DNA of 64,000 nucleotides. Source: Phascolomyces articulosus. Its lineage: Eukaryota > Mucoromycota > Mucoromycetes > Mucorales > Lichtheimiaceae. The notes beneath the pieces are model-generated. The model was not told where the DNA came from. It made no database searches and saw only the letters and a program-made list of their open reading frames with translations. A program made the position numbers and the translations under genes. Positions 1-10,777 of the stretch are shown here, one piece after another (position 1 is the stretch's first letter; each line of letters opens with the position of its first letter). Location: positions 62,001 to 126,000 of the forward strand of contig JAIXMP010000008.1 in the NCBI GenBank assembly GCA_025677815.1. Reading direction: 5' to 3'.

Positions 1-530
1 GCCACTATCAACTTAATACTCACTTGTTGATGGTGGAACCCAATTTCATATCACTTTTCTTTAATCCTACCAAACGCTCTGGAAGATACTATATTTTTAT
101 GTTATTTACATGGATTTTTTTTATTCAAATCTAAGATATACAGTGTTGCAGTAAAAAAGATTTGGAGTCACAATTCCATTTTGAATTATCTTTGTAATAC
201 TGTACTGTTGCAATCGCACTTCAATTTTAATATGCCACGTATTCACCATCCATCATCTTATTAATTATTCGAACACGTATTCAATTGACAGTCATGAACA
301 CGTATCGCATCCTCCATTACTCCACGTATACATATTATTATCATTAGTTTTACTAAAGAATTTATTATTATTACAAGTAGTTAGAAAACATATAAATACC
401 CATGATCATTAAAACAATAAACGATATCTTTTTACATTACTCTTTATTTTATCACTACTCTTCGATTATCTTCATTTCTATTGGCTCGGTATTGATCCGC
501 CATATTTATTACGACAACAGCAAGTGGGAG
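1..530. other. AT-rich sequence without a recognisable gene
   Basis: No coding stretch, RNA gene or repeat could be supported here. It lies beyond the 3' side of the retroelement relic that follows. Confidence 0.5.
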
Positions 531-1048
531 TCATAAACAGAGACGAGGAACAGGGAATACAGGAATATAAGGTATAGTAGGGGTTTCAACAATGCCAGAA
601 AGGATATTAAGAGAATAAAAATCAATATCGAGATGGTTGACCAAGGGTTCCTTTGTTTGATTTGGCCATGAGTGACATATAATTTGATATTGAGACATGG
701 TCATCGAGTATTTCTTGAAGGGTGGTAACGGTGACTGCATTTGGTAGATCCTGGGCACAGATCGACCGAAAACAATAGCGTACCGTAGCAAAAATGTGCA
801 AATTAGATAATGAAGGAGCGAAGTCCAGGGAGATAATTTCCATCATAGTGTAAAGACAACCGTGGCATTTGGATATAATAAAGAAGGAGATAGAATATAC
901 ATTTATCATAAGGTCTAAACAAGCCGGTAGATCATGCCGTTCGATGACGCACTTGCAAGTGATACCAAGTTGGAAAATGTCCAAATTGACTGATTGTTTC
1001 GTGGTAGATACGTTGCAAACCTTGGTTTCATTGAATCCAAGAGGATAC

Positions 1049-1084
1049 TGTCACGTGTAAGCTTGAGTCTGTTAAGTCTTTTGG
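1049..1084 (+). repeat. Solo arm related to the 1717-1872 hairpin
   Basis: The sequence TGTCACGTGTAAGCTTGAGT at 1049 repeats the first 20 bases of the hairpin arm at 1717 with one change. Similarity continues for about 16 more bases (..AAGTCTTTT). It appears once, without a partner arm nearby. Confidence 0.6.
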
Positions 1085-1716
1085 GCCATGTTATATTAGA
1101 CGTAGTTGTATTGTACTTGCCGTTTACCATTTCAATTTTTCGAGTCTTGGATACCGTTTCTTCCCATGGTTTAGGAACACCATTGCGTCCGACTTCTCGA
1201 ACAACAGCAGGGCGCAATGGTTGGATTAGATATCGAACCTGTAGCTTTTGTTCTAAAATGCCAACCAACTGGAACAAGTTCAATAATTCCAATGTAGTGT
1301 CGTCAATGGATTCATCATCATCTTGCCTTTTAGCTTGTAACTCACTCCACCACAAGACTTCCATTTAGGCACAGAACTGTTTCTTGAATGAATGCTCGAA
1401 CTTTGCCCGGTCAGTCACCAAGTCTTCTGTGTTACCCCACCATAGGTTGGGTCTTCCTCGAAAATGTGGAGCAGCCACCTATATTGCAATTTAGTCATTC
1501 CATCGCATTGTGCGGCGAATGCGATCTACACGGCGCAGCCATGTCAGTGGATTGGTCTTGTCATTACCAGAAAAATCTTCAGGCTCTGCCACAAATTTAG
1601 CTAAGGCACGGCTACTCGTATCTTCTGAATTCGGCATCTTGTATTAAAATAAATAGCTAGGCAAACACGCAAACTGGAGGATTTGATATTCTTTCCCCCT
1701 ACCTTGCTCACCAATA

Positions 1717-1872
1717 TGTCACGTGTAAGCTTAAGTCCAGTGCGTCTTTTAGACAAATTTCTTTGTGATAGCGATTCAGAAGTAACAAAGACTTTGGACT
1801 TTATTACTCCTGAATCGTTATTACAAAGAAATTTGTATAAAAGACTTATTGGACTTAAGCTTACACATGACA
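1717..1872. repeat. 156-bp near-perfect inverted repeat (MITE-like hairpin)
   Basis: The left arm starts TGTCACGTGTAAGCTTAAGT at 1717. The right arm ends at 1872 and reads TGTCATGTGTAAGCTTAAGT on the other strand. The two arms stay alignable almost to the centre, with scattered mismatches. The element sits inside the gag relic, between its upstream piece and the start at 1637. No target-site duplication is evident at the edges. A small non-autonomous terminal-inverted-repeat element or a foldback remnant is the likeliest reading. Confidence 0.7.
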
Positions 1873-2360
1873 ACACCCAAATTCATGCTGCACGGGTGTT
1901 GAAATAATGGCGTCTGGCGGCATGTCAGCAAGACCTTGGTGTATAGATTTGTTTGCCTACCGTAGGGCCACTTGTTGGTCTTGGTCCGCAATAATCTCAG
2001 ACAAGAGCACGTTAAAATAGGTGGATTGCAGCTGCACTCCACCAATTTTGGACATATCTAAGATAGGCAGGCGTGGCAATTTCGTTAACATAAATTCATA
2101 GAAGGGAATATGATTTAGCAAAAAACTAATTCATCAAAGAAAAAGAATTGGCTTACAAGTTTGCTAATCTTTCAATGACATTCCCAATCGTATTATTCAT
2201 TGTTGCAGCCAAATTCAACAGATCACGCTTGCCCTCGCGCACACTTATCGCCTGGCTGTCCACCGCGTTGGTTATATCAGTCACCTTGATAAAATAGCTA
2301 TCATTAATCTTGGCAGTGTTCGCAGGTATCAATTCGCCGAGCACTTGATTGCACACATCG

Positions 2361-3417
2361 TTTCAGGTATGTTGACCAAATATCTTCATTATTACTGTTT
2401 TTCATATATCCGTCATCCGATCTGTATCCAAATGCTCAGATCGGATTCGGATGGGGAGCTTTCAGTTCCGATATGGATTCAGATACGCTCCATATCCAAT
2501 CCGTTTTATCTATGACATTCGAAAGATATAACAAATATTTTTTATAATAAATAGACCTGTTATAGCATATATTTACTATACTTTATTTTATCAAAATATA
2601 ATATAATAATTTACTATCATAGTATTATTAAAGCAACATTATTATATTTATGAAAATGATCATGTACCAATCCTAACATATGATAAAAATGATATTACTA
2701 CTTTGAGAAATACTCTTACCTTTTTTTTTTATTCTATTATATAAACGAAATATTTGGTAACAATACAACAAGCACTTGCTACTTAACAGAAAAGCTTGAC
2801 CATGACGTTATTTAAAAAGGCTGCATATGTTAACTTGACATCACCGATGACAACATTATGAATCTCATCAGTTAATTTGGATTGGTAATTACAGAGATCG
2901 TCGAATTAGGTTTTTTTTAAATAATATCGTCGTTTCCGCTTCTTCTGAACATGTTTGATTTAGAAAAGTATGTTCGGTGACATATGTTGTTGGAAGAAAA
3001 TAATAAAAAGCGTTGTTAAAATAACAGTGACAAGAATATATAGATATGGTATGTATATGATTTTTGCTCTTCTAATTTTTTTAGAGCAAAAAAGCCTACC
3101 ATCATAAAAATACGTAGCCTTGCAGCCTTTTTATATGCATCTTCAATTGACCCGTTTTTTATCCTCTCTGTCCTTCATCAGTAAATCAGCATCATATTCT
3201 TTTATATAATACTATCATAATATATTCCTTTTTGTATTTTACTTTCAGATGGTTCTTTCAGAATATCTATCAATAAAGTAGAAATCAGAACTAATAAGTG
3301 TTTATATTAAAAAAATCATTTTTACCTATAAACATCCATTATTCGATCCGATATCCGAATGATATCATGTTACTTCTGTGCCTTTTGTTTTATCAGCACA
3401 CTGGCATGAAATTCCAC
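2361..3417. other. Gene-free AT-rich stretch
   Basis: No supported gene. It contains short imperfect repeats of a TCCGATC/GGATTCGGAT kind at about 2400-2510 and a T run at 2721-2730. Nothing else was recognised. Confidence 0.5.
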
Positions 3418-3870
3418 CTAAAGGAATATATTTTGCTTCTGGGAATGGGACATTATCACTGGCAAAAGTATCCGTAAAAATATATACCATTTAGTAATGG
3501 CAGTGGCCCAGTTTTGTAAGGCTTTATATTTTTTAGCTTTACGTTGAGCACAACGCTCTTCCATCTCTCGTGCTTTTGTTGCTTCCATTTCATCGCATCC
3601 ACCATACAGCTCGCCGATGTTAACATCATCACAAATGTCCATTCTTTTCCACGAGGCATTATTATTAATAGTACGTTGCTCGACTGTGTGAGTACTGTTG
3701 TTCTCATGAATTTCGATGAATTTGGAAGGACTGGATGCTTTTTTGTTCTTCGAGGAGCGGTTGACAACATTATTGTAATAACCGCGCTTTTGTTTGTATG
3801 TAGGTGGTGTCGAGACCTCTATATTGTCAAAATGTTCGAGATTTCTTTTATTTCCGGTGCTTTCGGGCAT
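3418..3870 (-). CDS. Hypothetical protein or fragment, 150 codons, possibly a transposase N-terminus
   Basis: An open frame begins at an ATG at 3870. The protein is basic and polar: an N-terminal KR-rich, Asn/Ser-rich part is followed by an acidic stretch (DICDDVNIGELYGG) and a charged helix (ATKAREMEERCAQRKAKKYK). It then runs into a Trp-containing segment and a short hydrophobic tail. This layout recalls the N-terminal region of fungal KDZ-type transposases, but no cysteine cluster or catalytic core follows. The end lies in AT-rich sequence, so it may be truncated or an unrecognised first exon. The transposase idea is a guess. Confidence 0.3.
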   Translation of the reverse strand: MPESTGNKRNLEHFDNIEVSTPPTYKQKRGYYNNVVNRSSKNKKASSPSKFIEIHENNSTHTVEQRTINNNASWKRMDICDDVNIGELYGGCDEMEATKAREMEERCAQRKAKKYKALQNWATAITKWYIFLRILLPVIMSHSQKQNIFL

Positions 3871-3891
3871 GGTGATTTCAGGAGTTTATAA

Positions 3892-4646
3892 AAGCTCGAA
3901 GTAAAAGAGACGGAGAGACAGGTATATGATAGATAAAAAAACGAAGTTTAAACCCGAGCAACCTTTAAAACATGCTTATATAATCTATTATGACAGCTAT
4001 ATATTATGACTCTTTTTATATAGTACTATTAATAGTATTCCAGCATGTTTTTTTGGTATGAATAAAAATTGTCATCAGTATTTCAAATTACTATAATATA
4101 GAGTAAAATCAGAAACTTATGAGGGACTGTTTGGTTTTTGTATTCAAAGCGTAATATTATATCAAAATAATTCGTTATTTGTATTTAGAAGGAATGCTTA
4201 GATTGTCAACTAGATATTCGACATTGGTGCTAAAGAGTGGGATCTCATTTGTTGTTTAATTAAGAAAGAAAGAAAAATATTTCAGTAGTATAATGACAAG
4301 AAAAATAACAGGAAGAAGGAATACTGATGAATGAAAACGCACGAAAGAGCATATTCTCTGTTTTTCCAGCTGGAATATTGTGTTACTAGCTGTGTATTCT
4401 CTCAGGGTAACGAATCACAAAAAAGCACTCAAACTCTCTCCGCTACAATGAAATAAAAAGGCTCAATCAATATTTGATTTCCCTTTTCCTCTTTCTCTTT
4501 CTCACACACACACACACTTACCTCCCTCTTTTTTTTTTCGTTTCCTTTTTTTTCCACTCCACTTTTTTTTTCTATATAAAAAAAGAGCCCATTCATTCTT
4601 CTTCTTTACATTGATATATATAAATACATACATTTAAAACAACACA
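3892..4646. other. Upstream region of STS1
   Basis: No gene. The last 150 bases are rich in pyrimidine and poly-T (from about 4470), with a (CA)n run near 4505-4517, leading into the TATA-like box and start of the next gene. Confidence 0.5.
4575..4580 (+). promoter_or_regulatory. TATA-like box of the STS1/Cut8 gene
   Basis: TATAAA occurs 67 bases before the ATG, directly after long pyrimidine tracts. It is a plausible core promoter by position only. Confidence 0.4.
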
Positions 4647-6027
4647 ATGACTTCCATTTATCCACCTCATAATGGCATGATTAAAGGTAAAAATAATGAA
4701 AGTGATTATTATATTCTTCTTTTTTTCTTATTGAAAAAAAATGTACTAACTATACCATTCTAGGCCGAAAACGCCGACTCTCCGAAGACGAAGACATGGG
4801 TGACGCAGTGACATTACCATCGTCGTCAGCAACAACAGTAACAACTACAACCGCAACGAATACATCTCTACGACATTATCGTAATGTCCATGACATTAAC
4901 AATAAACGATACAAAACCGGAATTACAAAACCATCAGGCACAGCAACCATGCTGGGTATATACAATGAACCTTTTTTGTTAATGAGAAGAATGATATAAA
5001 TGTTTGCCAATATATATATAGACTCATTCAAATGTTTAATATTATAACAATATATAGCATCATTGGATAAAGACAAGTTGATTCATATTGTTCATACATT
5101 ATTTGATACACATCCTGAACTTCGACAAGATATTATGAATTACATACCAGCACCTAGTGTACAAACCGCAGCAGTTGTATTAAATAACTTGGAGAAACGT
5201 TTACACGACAGTTTTCCTTATAACCGACATGGACCTTGTAGAAATGATTATACATTTTCACGAGTACGAGCTTCACTCGTGGAATTAATTGTAAGTGTCT
5301 TTTTTACGAAATGGTCAAGTAGAAATTTTTCCAACAATAAATATATATACTAATCCCAACTTTTATATATACTTATATCATCTATATAGGAGACAACAAC
5401 TCAATACGCTGATCATTTCACATCATCTACAGCATTTCCTCCACAAGCATTTGCGTTCTTACATATGGCCACCAATTTAGCTCATCGATTACCTATATGG
5501 GAAAGTGAAGGTAATATATGATAATAATAATAATAATAATAAATGCAGGTGGATCATAAATTTTTCTTACAAAAAAAAATACTAATCTATCGATAATAAT
5601 AAAATTAGAAAATAACGAATTGAAAAAGGATTTATATCGAGTCCTTGATGAATGTTGGAAGTCAGCTTCACGATCTGCAGCTTCCAAAATCCGAGAAGGA
5701 GAATCATATAATCTTCAAGTAGTGAAGGAGTGGGCAAAAAAGTAAGTTATTTTTATTGGGGGTTGAAATACTGAGTAGTTAGTGATCCCTTTTTTCTAAC
5801 AAGTAAATTGGATGAATTATAGTTTAGCAGAACATAATCATTATACAGGCAATTCATTCTTTACAGAAGCTGTACAAGAATTTTCAAAACGTTTAGGATT
5901 CTTGATCGGACTGCCACATAATGAAGTGCCACATGATGCAACCCTATGCCATCATCCTGTACAAAATGATATGGTACGATTGGCTTCTCCACCTCGCGTT
6001 GTTGGTTATGCTGATGCACGAAGATAG
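4647..6027 (+). CDS. STS1: Tethering factor for nuclear proteasome, Cut8/STS1 family
   Basis: Six exons are supported: 4647-4686, 4764-4955, 5058-5290, 5390-5510, 5609-5741 and 5823-6027, giving 307 residues. The first intron ends with a TACTAAC branch site. The N-terminus has a basic KRRLSEDED stretch, the short nuclear-localisation-like element typical of the family, followed by Ser/Thr-rich sequence. The Cut8 core begins around ASLDKDKLIHIVHTL and includes IPAPSVQTAAVVL, the FPYNRHG motif and a helical C-terminal bundle (ADHFTSSTAFPPQAFAFLHM). In yeasts this protein docks the 26S proteasome at the nuclear envelope and is itself short-lived. The gene converges with the RING-CH gene downstream. 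Family assignment is from motif recognition; the exon phases all agree. Confidence 0.85.
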
Positions 6028-6644
6028 ATTACATTACGCTCACAAACACACACACAAACACACATAAATACATTGTTATTTCTTGACTTTCATCATCCTT
6101 CATCCTATCCCCCATCACTTCACACCACATCACAGCTACTTTTTTATATACATTTATTTTCAACATGATCGTTACAACATCTATATAAACCACACAAAAC
6201 AAAATATCTCTTCTCTTCCAAACACTTCTATATTTCCTTTCATATCATCATCCCAACTTCTCCTTTCAAACTATCTTTTTGCTCTTCCTTCTCCTCCTCT
6301 TTTATATAACCATTTTATTTCAAAAAAAAAAAGAATCATTGCACTCTCTTTCTTCCTCTTCATTATTTTATTTTTCTTACATTCGCTTATCACTTACTTT
6401 TTAACACACAAACACATGGCACATTTATATAAAATAACAAAAAACATCCACACTTTATAACAACTATAACAGCCAAAAAAAAACCCCCAGGGCAATTATA
6501 TATATATATATACTCGATAGCAAATTATGTTTTTTTTTTCTTTATTATTATTTTACTATTATTAAAAAAACAACGACTTTTTTTTTTGGTGTATTAAAAA
6601 AATAAATAAAACATAAATTTACAAAAAAAAATGCTTGGGTACTT
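6028..6644. other. Convergent 3' intergenic region
   Basis: The 3' flanks of STS1 (+) and the RING-CH gene (-) meet here. It is mainly T-rich low-complexity DNA with CA repeats near 6050 and an (AT)n run near 6496-6512. The open frames in it are compositional. Confidence 0.6.
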
Positions 6645-7883
6645 TTAAAGAATATGAGATTCTTGTACATCCAAAATACGTTCTTTGACTCTTCCAGCAA
6701 CATGTTGTACAATGGATTCCATAAATGCATAGATACCACTAAAGACACCCAAAATACCAAAGACAATAGCAATAAGAATGACAAAAGCGATAAATACAAC
6801 TATCCCTCCTAATGCTGCATCGCCCGAACAAGTGGTGAAATCAGCAATATAACAACCATAGAGTCCTCCATTGGCACTATCACAACAACATAGCCAACGA
6901 GTCATCGGTAAAAGCGGGGAAGTATCTCCGGAGGTTGGATCACTGACAGCTGATGACGACGCGGTTGCACAACAATAGAACAAATAAATGATACCCAACA
7001 CCGATACACTGATTAAACCAGCTAGTAAATAGACACGATCCAATCCAAACAGTTGCAGTCCTCCATGTTGCCACCACCATTCTTCATCACCGTCGTTGTC
7101 ACCATGGTTCGGAGGAGGAGTAGAAGGAGGTGGCTTTGGGTATCGATCATGTTCACCTCCATCATTATTCGGTAATAATATATAAAGATGAATCCATTTA
7201 CAAAGATAAGCCATGCCCAATGTTAATAAGAGGATCGAAAATAACGTAAGGGTTCTTAAGAAATAAGGATGAGAAACAATGGCTGCAAATTTTGGACGAT
7301 AGATATTATATCGATAACCACATAAATCGCATGCAACGTGTGACTCTTGTCTTGGTGATAGTTCTCGCCATCGATTTAAACAATCGATATGAACATACAT
7401 CATACTTCCTTTACATTTACAAGGTCGTATCAATGGATTATCATTGTTTTTATAACGATTCGTCGTCGTTGTCTTGGGTGAAGCTGGTTTGTGTCGTTCT
7501 GTTGTTGCTGTATTGCTGTTTTGGGTAGGATGATAGGAACTAGAGGACATGGATGTATTTTCTGGGTATAATTGTTCTTCTTCATAATGGTATATATCTT
7601 CTTCTTCGTCTTCTTCATTTTCTCCTTCGCCACATATACGACATGTTTTTGGGTATTCATCTTGTTGATCATGAGGATCTGTCATTGCAATGGAAACCAT
7701 GGGAGGTTCAGCTTCTAACAAAGCCACTGTTTCTTGTTTTGGATCGTTTTTATTTTCGTCGTTATTCTCGGATGGTTGTTGTAGTATTGAAATAGAAGAA
7801 TATGAAGTTTTATCCTTACTAGCACTGCTACTGCTGCTACTATTATTACTATTATTGTTATTATTATTTGTATTTGAAGTCAT
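6645..7883 (-). CDS. RING-CH (MARCH-like) multi-pass membrane E3 ubiquitin ligase
   Basis: Single exon, 412 residues from the ATG at 7883. The frame stays open for 35 codons upstream, but that part is poly-T-derived and hydrophobic, so the MTSNTN start is preferred. Residues 5-30 are Asn/Ser runs. The RING-CH ligands are visible: C81-x2-C84, C155-x-C157, H165-x2-C168 and C185-x2-C188, which is C4HC3 order, with W172 after the last helix cysteine. Three or so hydrophobic segments follow (about 205-230, 285-310 and 350-385), so it is an integral membrane protein. The family transfers ubiquitin to membrane proteins in the ER or endosomes. The gap of 70 residues between C84 and C155 is unusually long and very acidic. 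There is a Pro-rich cytosolic or lumenal loop (PPPSTPPP). The substrate is unknown. Confidence 0.85.
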   Translation of the reverse strand: MTSNTNNNNNNSNNSSSSSSASKDKTSYSSISILQQPSENNDENKNDPKQETVALLEAEPPMVSIAMTDPHDQQDEYPKTCRICGEGENEEDEEEDIYHYEEEQLYPENTSMSSSSYHPTQNSNTATTERHKPASPKTTTTNRYKNNDNPLIRPCKCKGSMMYVHIDCLNRWRELSPRQESHVACDLCGYRYNIYRPKFAAIVSHPYFLRTLTLFSILLLTLGMAYLCKWIHLYILLPNNDGGEHDRYPKPPPSTPPPNHGDNDGDEEWWWQHGGLQLFGLDRVYLLAGLISVSVLGIIYLFYCCATASSSAVSDPTSGDTSPLLPMTRWLCCCDSANGGLYGCYIADFTTCSGDAALGGIVVFIAFVILIAIVFGILGVFSGIYAFMESIVQHVAGRVKERILDVQESHIL

Positions 7884-10777
7884 ATTACGTATATTTTTGA
7901 CGTTATTAAAAAAAAAGGGGGGGAGGAGCAGAAGAAAAGAGAAAAGAGAAGAAAAAAGTGAGAAAAAAAGGAGTGAAAATAAAATCATGGGCTTGTGTCT
8001 TATGCCTATTTTTAAAAAAAAATGGATACATATTTAATAATCTCGCGTGATTTAGTGTAGACACTGCATTTTACTTGTTTGTTTTCCTTATATGTATCAA
8101 CCTCTTGGCTCTCACTATTCGCCAAGCTGTATTATAAACTAGTTGACTTGTTCCACCACAGCCTTAGTGTTCTATTTATGCATAACAAACATACCATTTC
8201 TTTGGGAATTTCAATCTCAATTTTTTAGAGTGGGGTTTACTTTTTTTTAATCATATCAACTTGACCATCGTCAATGTAATAATGTATGAAGCGGGGAGAT
8301 ACAGACTTTTTTTATTATGATAAAAAATGATTCAACTACTGTTTATTTCTTACATGAAATCCCGCGGGTGTCCAGTAATACAGAAGGAAAAAAAGAAGCA
8401 TGCCTTTTTTGGGATACGTAATCGTCCTCAGTGGAGTGGCTTTACAATACACATTATAAAGAAACGAAGCCACACGAATGAAATTTAATATTATTATCAA
8501 TTTTACTTGCTAGTACTTACTACAGCAGGACCATTGATTCATTCTCGTATTTTAAAGTCATTATTCATGAGCACCCATCATGCAAGAGTAAATAGTCTAA
8601 TAAAAGAGTTTTTTAATCAGATTAAAATATAAAGATATATAGAGTAACTCTCAATTAATTGGCATGATTTGTATCAGTCCGCGCCACAGCGGAAAAAGTG
8701 GGAAAGTTTCGGGATCGAATTAAGCCGTTACAAACCCTTCTTTGATTTCACATAAACTGGGTTAAATATTCTTGTCCAAAAATTTCAATTCTCATTTCAT
8801 TTGTTCAATTGCATCTGGAACTAGTTTAATTCCATAACACGTTGTAGTACTCGTATCATCTTCAGGCTCCACCAATTCATTCACGTAAATTCAATATACC
8901 ATAAATTGATTATAAACAATGAAACATTACGTTTGGCTTATTCCTATCCCAATTTACTATCTCTTCTTTTTTTTTGTTTGTTCACGGAATTGTCTTTTTA
9001 GAGCAAATCCGCATTTCCATTACAAGAGTATATTTATTCTCTCATTTGGATCAAACATTTATCTCGTCCATGAACCTCAGCAAATACATTCAATAAGAAA
9101 TCTAGACTAGTATTGATGGAGGTCAAAATGTTCGAGAAGAACGGATATTTTATTATACAAATCATCATCCATTTTGATATATAAAGTTTACTACAATAAT
9201 TAAATCCAATAATAAAGTAAAAGGACCCAAGAAACGTAATAAAGACCCAACTCGTCGTACAATAGAATACCACGCAAATAGGTTGTAAGAAATACAGAAA
9301 AGACATGCTTAGCTTTGGATAAAAACCCATGGAAAGAACAATTTCCCTTGTTTGCCCTCCTTTCATCTCATAAACCTTGCCATTTGTCGCTGGAGGACAT
9401 GAATTAATCCTAAAAGATACAAATAAGATAGACTTTATTTATTGCATAGTAAAAACAATATAATAGTACTGGTTTTTATATTTACATGAAGTAAAAGGTA
9501 ATATATAATATATACCATTATGGCAAAATTAGCCTCTCTTCCATACTTGATATAATGCAGGAGACGTAGGGATCCAATGATGTGGAATAATGAGTGCCTC
9601 AAAAATTTCATCAAGATTACGGTCAAGGATTTTGCCATTGGATTTGGTCCCGTTGACCAGCATTATACAATGACAATATGTCGTAATATTTTAAAAATTT
9701 ACTTTAGTCCGGAAAGAAAAACATGTCTTGGATAGTAATTGGAGACGGTCCTGTGATGCAAAGAATTTTTGGAAAGAGTAAACAAAAAAAAAAAAAAGAA
9801 ACGGTAGATGAAAGTAGTGAAAGACGCTCGGTTTTTATTGATAAAATAATTCGTACAGGAACCATCAACTGACAATGATAACGAGCAGTGGCAATAATAG
9901 TGACGGCAGCAGCAACGATAACAGTATTCAGTAGCAATAGCAGCAGTAATATTAATTACCCCAGTGGTCTTAATTATAGTCGCAGCTCTAACAGTGATTG
10001 TGGTGTCGACATGAATAATTCAGATGGCAAGCCAAAATGATTATAGTATCAGCGGATGCAAACACAGCAACAACAACATTAATACAGTGTTCATAAACCT
10101 AAATTACAAGTACATACTTTTGTTAAAAAATTGCTATTTATGACTGGACTAATACTCAACAAATAACCATAATATCTATTGATCCATTTTTGCCAGTGAA
10201 AGCTGACCTTTTTGAATGTGTAATTGTTTATCCAAAAAACGATCGAAATTACTCTGGAGAAAAAAAATCGAAATTGTCATCTGGTGGTAAGAAAAAAAAT
10301 CAGACGATTTTTGGATGAATGGATTAAAAAAATGGATCACAGGTGATTTGATTTAGCAAAAATTATTTCCTTCCTTTCTTTCACGAACTTCTTTATCAAT
10401 AACCCTTTTTTACCAATAATAATCTTATGGATGGAGAATAACATCTCGATGATGAGCCAAAATCCATGTATCGAGATCAAAATCCTAAAAACTCCGATTT
10501 GAAAAGGTGGCACCACTGATTGCCAGTGCGTACTAGCACTTTCTATAACACACTAGGAAATTCCTAGCGGAACCACAAAGAATTCTGGCATCTTCAAGTT
10601 TTTTCGTTGCCAGAAACCCTGGGCGATTGCATGAAAAAAAAAAAAAAGTTAAATATAAAAGAAACCCCTCCACGTACCCAAGTATTTTTTTTCTCTTTTT
10701 TTTTTTATAACACTATAATATTTTTAAACCCTCTCACTTTCTTTCTTTTTTAAAACAACAAGACATATACATGCACG
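7884..10777. other. 2.9-kb intergenic region, no supported gene
   Basis: No gene is supported. The left end is the promoter side of the RING-CH gene (A/G-rich tract about 7910-7980). At 9870-10010 the plus strand has a Ser/Asn/Gln-rich triplet pattern (AGC, AAC, AAT, CAG) with stops, probably a decayed low-complexity coding piece. A hydrophobic open frame on the minus strand at 9034-9366 was not accepted as a gene. Confidence 0.5.
10651..10669 (+). promoter_or_regulatory. HSP104 promoter elements: TATA-like box and stress-response-like CCCCT
   Basis: AAATATAAAA lies at 10651-10660. CCCCT, the complement of the AGGGG stress-response element, lies at 10665-10669, about 110 bases before the start codon. 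Upstream, 10555-10620 holds several GAA/TTC blocks (for example GGAAATTCC and AGAATTCT), but none in the exact heat-shock-element spacing. Confidence 0.35.

Larger units (their letters stand above)
915..2360 (-). pseudogene. Degraded LTR-retrotransposon gag relic (Ty3/gypsy-like)
   Basis: On the minus strand, reading from an ATG at 1637, the translation shows the typical retrotransposon gag layout. It has an F-S-G-x-D...P-x-x-W-L-x-R-V-x-R-I block, then ..W-W-G-N-T-E-D-L.., then an aromatic F-E-H-S-F-K-K-Q-F block, continuing to about 915. Three in-frame stops (two TAA, one TAG) interrupt it between about 1500 and 1366, so it is not functional as read. A second piece from an ATG at 2055 (MSKIGGVQLQSTYFNVLLSE) and a 67-codon open piece at 2153-2356 lie upstream in other frames and probably belong to the same decayed protein. 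No reverse transcriptase, integrase or paired LTRs were recognised. The gag assignment rests on motif layout only; the upstream pieces are assigned by position. Confidence 0.55.

Noticed and set aside
6083..6460. 125-codon plus-strand frame
   Set aside because: It is pyrimidine-rich 3' flank DNA with biased hydrophobic/Ser/His composition and no domain.
7884..7988. N-terminal extension of the RING-CH protein (35 residues, hydrophobic)
   Set aside because: It is the translation of an A/G-rich leader (minus-strand T/C) and would mimic a signal peptide; the MTSNTN start fits better.
9034..9366. 110-codon hydrophobic frame on the minus strand
   Set aside because: AT-rich composition yields such frames by chance; no motif or splice partner was found.
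10555..10620. Heat-shock elements upstream of HSP104
   Set aside because: GAA/TTC blocks are present, but not in three properly spaced nGAAn units, so only noted as weak.
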